Assembly (NCBI GenBank): GCA_023473405.1
Contig: JAMCZD010000302.1
Coordinates: forward strand, 1-25,934
Reading direction: 5' to 3'
DNA length: 25,934 bases
Source: Candidatus Omnitrophota bacterium
GTDB lineage: Bacteria > Verrucomicrobiota > Verrucomicrobiia > Limisphaerales > UBA1319
The notes under the pieces were generated by a model. That model was given only the letters and a program-made list of their open reading frames with translations, was not told the DNA's origin and searched no databases. The position numbers and the translations under genes are program-made. The first letter of the stretch is position 1. The number at the start of each line of letters is the position of its first letter. Shown here in pieces: positions 20,729 through 25,934 of the stretch.

Positions 20729-22405
20729 ATGCCGCTGACGGAACAGGTCCGTGCAAAATTGAGTCAATTGCCCCACAAACCGGGCATTTACCTGATGAAA
20801 GACCGGTTTGGCCGGGTGATCTATGTCGGCAAGGCACGAGATCTGCGCAAGCGCGTGAGCCAATACTTTCATCCCTCGCGCAGGCTCGGCTGGGACCTGA
20901 AGTTCAATGCGCTGGTTGACGCCATTCATGATTTCGATGTCCACACCGTCCGGAGCGAACCGGAGGCCCTGCTCCTCGAAGGCAAACTGATCAAGGAATT
21001 CCATCCCCGCTACAACGTCAGTTTCCGTGACGACAAACGCTTCCTGCTGGTCAAGGTCAACTTGAATGATCCCATACCCAGGTTCACCTTGACCCGGATA
21101 AAGCAGGACGACGGTGCGCGCTACTTCGGGCCCTTCGCCCATTCCGCGGCGGCACGTCGAACGTTGATCCTGGCGCGTCGATTGTTCCACCTCCGCGGAT
21201 GCCGCGCGCTGACGCCCGGGGAAGCGGACTACAGACATTGCCTGTATGCCAACCTGAAGTACTGCACCGCTCCCTGCATCGGGAACGTGACCCGCGAACA
21301 GTACCTTGCCCAAGTAACGGCAACTTGCGACTTCCTGGCCGGCCAATGCGAAGATTTGGAACGGCAATTGGAGGACGAGATGAAAAAGGCGTCCGCGGCG
21401 CTCGACTTCGAAAAGGCCGCCCAATTGCGCGACACCCTCAATGACTTGCGCCGGACCACCCGGAAGACCAACAAATTCTCCCGGGTCCCCTATACCCTGC
21501 CCGTGGCCCTCGATCCTCAGCACGACCTGGCCGAACTGACCAGCGCCCTCCAGTTGCCTTCGCCGCCAAAGTGGATCGAGGGTTTCGATATATCGAATAT
21601 CAGCGGCACCTTCGTGGTGGCCTCGATGGTCTGCTTCCGGAATGGACGGCCAGACCGGTCCGGCTACCGCCGGTATAAAATGAAAACCGTGACCGGCCAG
21701 GATGATTTTGCCTCGATGGCGGAGACCATCCGGAGGCGCTACACGCGCTTGCTCAAAAACGGCGGCGATGCGGACAAGACTGGCGAAGAAACAGAACCGG
21801 AGACGCCGATTGATGGCCAGTCCACGAATGACACGGCCGCGCCGACAAACCGGAACGAAGACATCCCCATGCCTCAAGCGGGTCCCACCAGCGATTCGGC
21901 TTCGGGCGCGTTCCCTGACCTGATCCTGATTGACGGCGGTAAAGGCCAGCTTAACGCGGCGTGCGCCGAATTGGCAAAACTCGGCTTGAACCATATTCCG
22001 ATCATCGGCCTGGCCAAGGAATACGAAGAGATTTTTCGCCCGGGAAATCCCGAGGGTCTCCGGCTGAGTCCGGAATCAGGGGCCTTGAAGCTCTTGCAGC
22101 GGGTGCGCGATGAATCACATCGCTTCGCCAATACCTACAATGCCCAACTCCGATTGCGTCGAATATCCGAAAGTATCCTGGACGAATTCCCCGGCATCGG
22201 AGAACGCCGCAAGGCCGCCTTGCTAAAGAAATTCGGATCAGTCCACCGGCTGCGCCTGGCCGCCACCGAAGAAATTGCCGCAGTCCCAGGCTTTGGCGGC
22301 AAGGTCGCTGCCGAGCTGAAGGCCTTTCTCGAAGCCCGGTCCGAACTGTCGGCACCCGCCCCCGCTGAACCTTCAACCCTGGATGACGTGGAGCGTGGAG
22401 CGTAA
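20729..22405 (+). CDS. uvrC: Excinuclease ABC subunit C
   Basis: A 558-residue UvrC, the nuclease that makes both incisions in nucleotide excision repair after UvrAB. The GIY-YIG domain is visible (GIYLMKDRFGRVIYVGKARDLRKRV), as is the Cys-containing block HCLYANLKYCTAPCIG. Then come a UVR/UvrB-interaction helix (LEDEMKKASAALDFEKAAQLRD), the RNase-H-like 5' nuclease (FDISNISGTFVVASMV, LILIDGGKGQL), and C-terminal HhH repeats (FPGIGERRKAALLKKFGSVHRL, AAVPGFGGKVAAEL). A low-complexity acidic/Thr/Ser insertion of about 50 residues (about 346-395) splits the nuclease domain between RRRYTRLL and FPDLILIDGG. ATG 20729 starts directly at the domain. The last residues DDVERGA are encoded by a GTGGAGC heptamer array that continues past the stop. 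Confidence 0.97.
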   Translation: MPLTEQVRAKLSQLPHKPGIYLMKDRFGRVIYVGKARDLRKRVSQYFHPSRRLGWDLKFNALVDAIHDFDVHTVRSEPEALLLEGKLIKEFHPRYNVSFRDDKRFLLVKVNLNDPIPRFTLTRIKQDDGARYFGPFAHSAAARRTLILARRLFHLRGCRALTPGEADYRHCLYANLKYCTAPCIGNVTREQYLAQVTATCDFLAGQCEDLERQLEDEMKKASAALDFEKAAQLRDTLNDLRRTTRKTNKFSRVPYTLPVALDPQHDLAELTSALQLPSPPKWIEGFDISNISGTFVVASMVCFRNGRPDRSGYRRYKMKTVTGQDDFASMAETIRRRYTRLLKNGGDADKTGEETEPETPIDGQSTNDTAAPTNRNEDIPMPQAGPTSDSASGAFPDLILIDGGKGQLNAACAELAKLGLNHIPIIGLAKEYEEIFRPGNPEGLRLSPESGALKLLQRVRDESHRFANTYNAQLRLRRISESILDEFPGIGERRKAALLKKFGSVHRLRLAATEEIAAVPGFGGKVAAELKAFLEARSELSAPAPAEPSTLDDVERGA

Positions 22406-22417
22406 AGAGCGTGGAGC
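22388..22417. repeat. Heptanucleotide repeat (GTGGAGC) at the uvrC stop
   Basis: Perfect GTGGAGC units at 22388-22394, 22395-22401 and 22411-22417 surround a 9-nt variant unit (22402-22410) that supplies the TAA stop (22403-22405). The array thus encodes the C-terminus of UvrC and extends into the 3' region. It is shorter than, and unrelated in sequence to, the arrays at 12156 and 25692. Confidence 0.8.
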
Positions 22418-22628
22418 GTGAGGAGGGTATGATTTGGAGTGCGACGGCAGAGCGAAGTGGCGGCGACTCTTTGGGCGCCGTGGGCGCCTGGAGGGTAAAG
22501 CGGGAAGCGTCAGGCTCTCACGCCATACATCAGGATTGTATACATGCCTTGTGCCCGGGGTGTGCAGTCAAACGCACAGGGGTTTTGAACAATTTGTTTT
22601 TGACACATGGTATTCTGATTATTAAGTT

Positions 22629-22786
22629 GCAAGTGAGTTAGACGTTCGGCCAATCAGCCATTGACTCACTTTGCATGACCGAAGAGCGGGAAAAGAGTAG
22701 CGCATCGAGAATTGGCCGCTCGATCCTGTGTTGGGTTAATGAAGTGTCAGCCACGATATGTGGGTTCCAGTAACCGCTCTTCGGTC
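22629..22786 (+). other. Structured intergenic region: two consecutive stem-loops upstream of the PmoA-like gene
   Basis: In the 430-bp gap after uvrC, a first stem pairs AAGTGAGT (22631-22638) with ACTCACTT (22664-22671), extended by GC/GC across one bulge. Two bases further on, a 13-bp perfect stem pairs positions 22677-22689 with 22774-22786 (GACCGAAGAGCGG with its complement). It encloses 84 nt that contain ATCGAG/CTCGAT (9-nt loop) and a small CCAC/GTGG hairpin, so the fold would be a multi-branched junction. TTGACA at 22600-22605 could be a -35 for a transcript starting near 22635, though the -10 is weak. The ATG of the next gene is 50 bp downstream. It may be a leader RNA, an sRNA or a palindromic element; no known riboswitch class is recognised. 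The rest of the gap (22418-22599) holds nothing I can name. Confidence 0.5.
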
Positions 22787-22835
22787 TTGCTGTTTTCATT
22801 TGACCACTCCAACCTGAATCAACTAAATCTTGCCC

Positions 22836-23822
22836 ATGGTCCAGCTATCAAAATCATTGCAGCGCACCGCTCTGCTGCTGGCGGCCGGAGCGGGTTCGTT
22901 GTTACTCGCTACCTCGCTGCCCGCCGCCGACCCCAACGACACCACGATCAAGGCTGATGGTGGAAAATTACGAGTGGAAATAGGCGGCCAATTGTTTACT
23001 GAATATAACTATCAGGACGTGCCGCGCCCATTCTTTTATCCCGTGCTTGGTCCCGGCCAAGCACCCATGACGCGGAATTGGCCCATGAAACAAGCCGAAA
23101 ACGAGGACCACGATCATCCTCATCAGAAATCGTTGTGGTTCACGCATGGCAGCGTCAATGGAATCGATTTCTGGGCCGACGGCCCCGATAAAGGCCGGAT
23201 TGTCCATGAGAAATTTATCAAGATTCTGTCCGGTGTCCCCCAAGGCATCGTTCATACCCAGGACAAATGGATGGCGCCAGACGGCAAGATAGTGTGCACC
23301 GATGACCGCATCATGCGCTTCAGCTCGCAAACCGATTGCCGGATACTTGACTTCGAAATCACGGTCCATGCGTCTCATGGGGCGGTGACCTTCGGCGATA
23401 CCAAGGAAGGTTCACTAGGGATGCGCCTCGCCGCAACGTTGCGGCTTCGAGGCAAGGTTGGCCAGGGTCACATCGTCAATAGCGCCGGTCAGCGAGACAA
23501 TGATACCTGGGGCAAACGAGCGGATTGGTGCGATTACTACGGCCCGGTCAATGGCCAGACGGTGGGTGTGGCTATCTTCGATCACCCCGGGAATCCGCGC
23601 CATCCAACCTGGTGGCACGTGCGCGACTATGGCCTGTTTGCCGCGAACCCGTTCGGCGAACATGATTTCGAAGGCAAGCCCGCCGGAACCGGCAATCTAA
23701 CCATTCCTGCCGGTCACGACCTTACCTTCCGTTACCGGCTCCTGTTCCATAAGGGTGATGAGCAGCAATCCAAGGTGGCCGAGCGTTACCTCGAGTATGT
23801 TGCGCCCGCCGGGGCGAAATAA
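22836..23822 (+). CDS. Secreted PmoA-like (DUF6807) protein
   Basis: A 328-residue protein with a Sec signal (VQLSKSLQRTALLLAAGAGSLLLATSLPAA). The mature part shows family landmarks: PFFYPVLGPGQAPMTRNWPM, HDHPHQKSLWFTHGSVNGIDFW, RGKVGQGHIVNSAGQRDNDTWGKRADWCDYYGP, IFDHPGNPRHPTWWHVRDYGLFAANPFG, and FRYRLLFHKGD. These are characteristic of DUF6807 proteins, often labelled methane oxygenase PmoA, although they lack any link to methane oxidation and are abundant in sugar-degrading Planctomycetes and Verrucomicrobia. The clustered His (H-D-H-P-H-Q-K) suggests a metal or substrate site. I chose ATG 22836; TTG 22830 is two codons earlier. An imperfect hairpin lies 80 bp after the stop. Confidence 0.85.
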   Translation: MVQLSKSLQRTALLLAAGAGSLLLATSLPAADPNDTTIKADGGKLRVEIGGQLFTEYNYQDVPRPFFYPVLGPGQAPMTRNWPMKQAENEDHDHPHQKSLWFTHGSVNGIDFWADGPDKGRIVHEKFIKILSGVPQGIVHTQDKWMAPDGKIVCTDDRIMRFSSQTDCRILDFEITVHASHGAVTFGDTKEGSLGMRLAATLRLRGKVGQGHIVNSAGQRDNDTWGKRADWCDYYGPVNGQTVGVAIFDHPGNPRHPTWWHVRDYGLFAANPFGEHDFEGKPAGTGNLTIPAGHDLTFRYRLLFHKGDEQQSKVAERYLEYVAPAGAK

Positions 23823-23902
23823 TCACCCCGCCTTTCCGGTCGGATCAAGAAACGCATCAAAAAGTCCTGAACCGCCGGCAAGGCCCGTTGTCTTTATTTC
23901 CA

Positions 23903-23957
23903 AGGAAAGCAGGAAGGCGGGAAATGGATTTTACCTTTCCTTGTTTCCTGTTTTCCT
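23903..23957 (+). terminator. Long imperfect hairpin after the PmoA-like gene
   Basis: A purine-rich arm (23903-23927) faces its pyrimidine-rich near-complement (23934-23957) across a 6-nt loop. AGGAAA, CAGGAA and GGAAA blocks pair exactly, with G-U pairs and a two-base mismatch between them. No clean T-run follows, so it may be a rho-assisted terminator or only mRNA 3' structure. Confidence 0.4.
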
Positions 23958-24368
23958 AAGCGATATCTGGGGATGAATCGGGGGGGCTTGCCGGGGTGCC
24001 CTTGTGTGGCAGCGGGCTGGGCCAATGCATGGGGAGAACTCGGTTTCCTTGCAGGCTGGCGCGCGCCAACTGGAGGAAAAGACCGATATTTGAAATAGCT
24101 TTGGCTAGGTTTTCGGTTCCATTGCAAATTGAGGTTGAGAATGGGTTATTTTTCATTGAAGAAAGTCAGCGTCCCCATGGCCTGATCCCGCAATGGCGCG
24201 GCCACTGTAAATGCAATAACCAATTATCGGTCCCATCGGAGAACTGGTTTGAGGCCTTGTCTCGCAAGATTTAGGCATTTTGGAGGAATTTTGTCTCACG
24301 CCCTCTCATCGCCGGCGGGCCGTTACCGTTTTGACTTTTGCCGCTCAATCCCTTAGCGTGGCGCCCTT
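23958..24368. other. Intergenic stretch before hisD, no gene found
   Basis: The 411 bp between the hairpin and hisD contain a 92-codon forward ORF and overlapping reverse ORFs, but none has a ribosome site, a recognisable motif or convincing codon use. A TTGACT at 24331-24336 could be the -35 of a hisD promoter, but its -10 is poor (TTAGCG). There is no T-box or his-leader peptide with a His run. Confidence 0.5.
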
Positions 24369-25703
24369 ATGAATGTCATCCGGTTTTCCGATGCCTCCTA
24401 TGCCGAGCGATTATCGCAACTGATGGCGCCGTCCAGCTTGTTCGATCCGGCAATCGAACAACAAACGCGCTTGATTATCGAGGCGGTCAGGCGTGAAGGC
24501 GACGGCGCGCTGGTGAAGTATGCGCGGCGATTCGACGGTGTCAGACTTTCGCCGGACAAATTCCCGGTTTCTCGGGCCGAGTTGAGCCAGGCGGCGGCGG
24601 CGGCGTCCGTGTCTTTGCGACGCGCAATTGCCGCCGCGCTCGAAAACCTCGAGACGTTCAGCCGCAAGTCCGTGCGCAAGTCGTGGCAGACAAGGAATCA
24701 ACAGGAGGGAAAGATTGGCGAAAAATTCGATCCCTACCACCGCGTAGGCGTTTATATTCCGGGCGGTGCAGCGCCCCTGGCGTCGACGGCGCTAATGACC
24801 GTTGCCCTGGCCAAGGCGGCCGGTTGTCCGGAGATCGTGGTGTGCACACCCTGCGGCAAGGATGGACTGGTCAATCCCAGCTTGCTTTACGCCGCCGGCG
24901 CAGCGGGCGCGACGGAAATCTATCGCGTGGGCGGCGCCCAGGCGATTGCCGCAATGGCCCTGGGAACTCCAACCATCCGGCGCACGCAAAAGATATTTGG
25001 TCCGGGCAACGCATACGTGGTGGCCGCCAAGCGTTTGTTGTTTGGTTACGTATCCATCGATCTGCTGCCGGGACCGAGTGAAGTCCTGGTCCTGGCGGAT
25101 GAAACGGCCAAAGCGCGCTTCATTGCGGCCGACATGCTGGCTCAAGCGGAGCATGGCTCAGGTCATGAGCGGGTCTGGCTGGTAACGACATCCGGCAACT
25201 TGATTGGCGAGGTTCAAACCGAGCTGGAAAGCCAATTGACCACTCTTCCACGCCGGGAATTCATCGAGAAGGCCCTGGCCAAAAAATGGCTGGCTTATCC
25301 AGGTCAGTCGCTGGCCAAAGCGATCGAGCTGGCCAATCGGCTCGCCCCGGAGCATTGCGAGGTGATGACCCGCAACCCGGACCGCGTAGCCCAATCCATC
25401 CGGACCGCCGGTGCCCTGTGCCTGGGACATTATACCCCTAATGTGTTGGGCGATTACCTGGCCGGCCCCAGCCATGTCCTGCCTACCGGCGGCGCCGGTG
25501 CATCCTTCGCCGGCCTCACCGTCGACCAGTTCCAGCGCCGCACCAGCGTCATCCAATACGACCGGGCTGCGCTCGAGAAGTCCGTCCCCATCATTCTTGA
25601 ATTTGCCGAGGTGGAAGGTTTGACCGCCCATGGGCGCTCGGCCGCCATACGGCTGGAAAGGAACGTCAGCAGGAAAAAGGGACGCTTGAACAGTGACGAG
25701 TGA
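24369..25703 (+). CDS. hisD: Histidinol dehydrogenase
   Basis: A 444-residue cytoplasmic enzyme catalysing the last two steps of histidine synthesis (L-histidinol to L-histidine with two NAD+). Family landmarks occur in order: YHRVGVYIPGGAAPLASTALM, YRVGGAQAIAAMALGT, KIFGPGNAYVVAAKR, DLLPGPSEVLVLAD, and the zinc-ligand stretch DMLAQAEHGSGHE. The catalytic LAPEHCEVM and C-terminal GDYLAGPSHVLPTGGAG complete the set. Length is standard. ATG 24369 begins the domain; no strong Shine-Dalgarno site is seen. hisC follows after 66 bp in the same direction, so the two probably form a his operon. The extreme C-terminus (KKGRLNSDE) and stop run into a heptamer array that fills most of the hisD-hisC gap. 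Confidence 0.97.
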   Translation: MNVIRFSDASYAERLSQLMAPSSLFDPAIEQQTRLIIEAVRREGDGALVKYARRFDGVRLSPDKFPVSRAELSQAAAAASVSLRRAIAAALENLETFSRKSVRKSWQTRNQQEGKIGEKFDPYHRVGVYIPGGAAPLASTALMTVALAKAAGCPEIVVCTPCGKDGLVNPSLLYAAGAAGATEIYRVGGAQAIAAMALGTPTIRRTQKIFGPGNAYVVAAKRLLFGYVSIDLLPGPSEVLVLADETAKARFIAADMLAQAEHGSGHERVWLVTTSGNLIGEVQTELESQLTTLPRREFIEKALAKKWLAYPGQSLAKAIELANRLAPEHCEVMTRNPDRVAQSIRTAGALCLGHYTPNVLGDYLAGPSHVLPTGGAGASFAGLTVDQFQRRTSVIQYDRAALEKSVPIILEFAEVEGLTAHGRSAAIRLERNVSRKKGRLNSDE

Positions 25704-25740
25704 AGAGTGAACAGTGACGAGTGACGAGTGAACAGTGAAC
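25692..25740. repeat. Heptanucleotide tandem array (AGTGAMS x 7) at the hisD stop
   Basis: Seven exact 7-bp units without interruption: AGTGACG, AGTGAAG, AGTGAAC, AGTGACG twice, AGTGAAC twice; a decayed unit (CTTGAAC) precedes them. The hisD TGA (25701-25703) lies within unit 2. Because every unit contains TGA and 7 is not a multiple of 3, the array offers stop codons in all three forward frames. Confidence 0.92.
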
Positions 25741-25769
25741 CGAAAGTAACCAAGCCAGCACAATCGATC

Positions 25770-25934
25770 ATGGACGCATCCAAAACATCGACTTCGGCAG
25801 CCCGCACCTCCCCGGAGTCGCTTGTCCGCCCCCTGGTGCGCCAACTGAAACCTTATGTTCCCGGCGAGCAACCGAAGATTCCCGGCCTGATCAAACTGAA
25901 CACCAACGAGAATCCCGTGCCGTCCGTTGGCCTT
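25770..25934 (+). CDS. hisC: Histidinol-phosphate aminotransferase, N-terminal fragment (cut by window edge)
   Basis: The frame opens at ATG 25770 and runs off the window after 55 codons. After a Ser/Thr-rich start it reads LVRPLVRQLKPYVPGEQPK and then LIKLNTNENPVPS, the conserved N-terminal arm and substrate loop of HisC-type PLP aminotransferases (class I/II fold). The enzyme transfers an amino group from glutamate to imidazole-acetol phosphate. The lysine that binds PLP lies beyond the edge. Position directly after hisD supports the assignment over other aminotransferases of the family. Confidence 0.88.
   Translation, partial: MDASKTSTSAARTSPESLVRPLVRQLKPYVPGEQPKIPGLIKLNTNENPVPSVGL

Noticed and set aside
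20603..21994. Reverse 463-codon ORF opposite uvrC
   Set aside because: A long shadow frame caused by high GC; uvrC on the forward strand has every family motif.
22677..22786. Interpreting the 13-bp inverted repeat as an insertion-sequence end pair
   Set aside because: Only 84 bp lie between the arms, there is no transposase and no flanking target duplication is visible; a structured RNA or small palindromic element fits better.
23996..24274. Forward 92-codon ORF before hisD
   Set aside because: No recognisable domain, ribosome site or codon signal; overlapping reverse ORFs are equally good, which indicates non-coding DNA.

Overview
The window looks like a chromosomal segment of a Verrucomicrobiota bacterium, probably from the Pedosphaera/Limisphaerales group. 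This is inferred from gene content, not from a database match. The markers are an AFTLIELLVVI prepilin with an H-x9-DG C-terminus, a standalone Planctomycete-type cytochrome c domain, a DUF1080 protein, a PmoA-like (DUF6807) protein, Tat-exported sugar-isomerase-like proteins, a FecR protein beside a CHASE2 cyclase, and an esterase with an FYRVRAEL-type accessory domain. The DNA is GC-rich, and most of it is ordinary housekeeping or accessory chromosome.

Left part (1-4250). A Tat-secreted protein is cut by the left edge and is followed by a type IV-pilin-like protein. Next comes a stretch of non-coding structure and gene wreckage: a large stem-loop, a cluster of short palindromes, and a truncated integron-type recombinase. 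A small secreted protein (TIGR03067-like), a coupled DUF4258-like/DUF2283 gene pair and a doubly broken REP-associated transposase follow, and then a secreted monohaem cytochrome c.

Centre (4230-16500). A YbgC-type thioesterase diverges from mutS. A minus-strand group encodes a small unknown protein, a secreted alpha/beta hydrolase and an O-antigen ligase/polymerase-like membrane protein. On the plus strand come a secreted DUF1080 protein, a Tat-exported TIM-barrel isomerase-like protein, and a second O-antigen ligase-like protein with a TPR tail. A FecR protein with a recognisable promoter and terminator follows.

Right part (16500-25934). A CHASE2-adenylate/guanylate cyclase gene follows the FecR gene and suggests an envelope-stress-to-cyclic-nucleotide pathway. 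It is followed by a ROK sugar kinase, a GmhA-like SIS isomerase, uvrC, a PmoA-like secreted protein with a structured upstream region, and histidine biosynthesis genes hisD and hisC (cut by the right edge).

The most unusual signals lie between genes. Three unrelated heptanucleotide tandem arrays each overlap the stop codon of a gene (DUF1080, uvrC, hisD). A 13-bp perfect inverted repeat encloses two smaller hairpins in front of the PmoA-like gene. A palindrome cluster abuts a broken recombinase. I found no tRNA, rRNA, CRISPR array or intact insertion sequence, and no clearly new multi-gene system.
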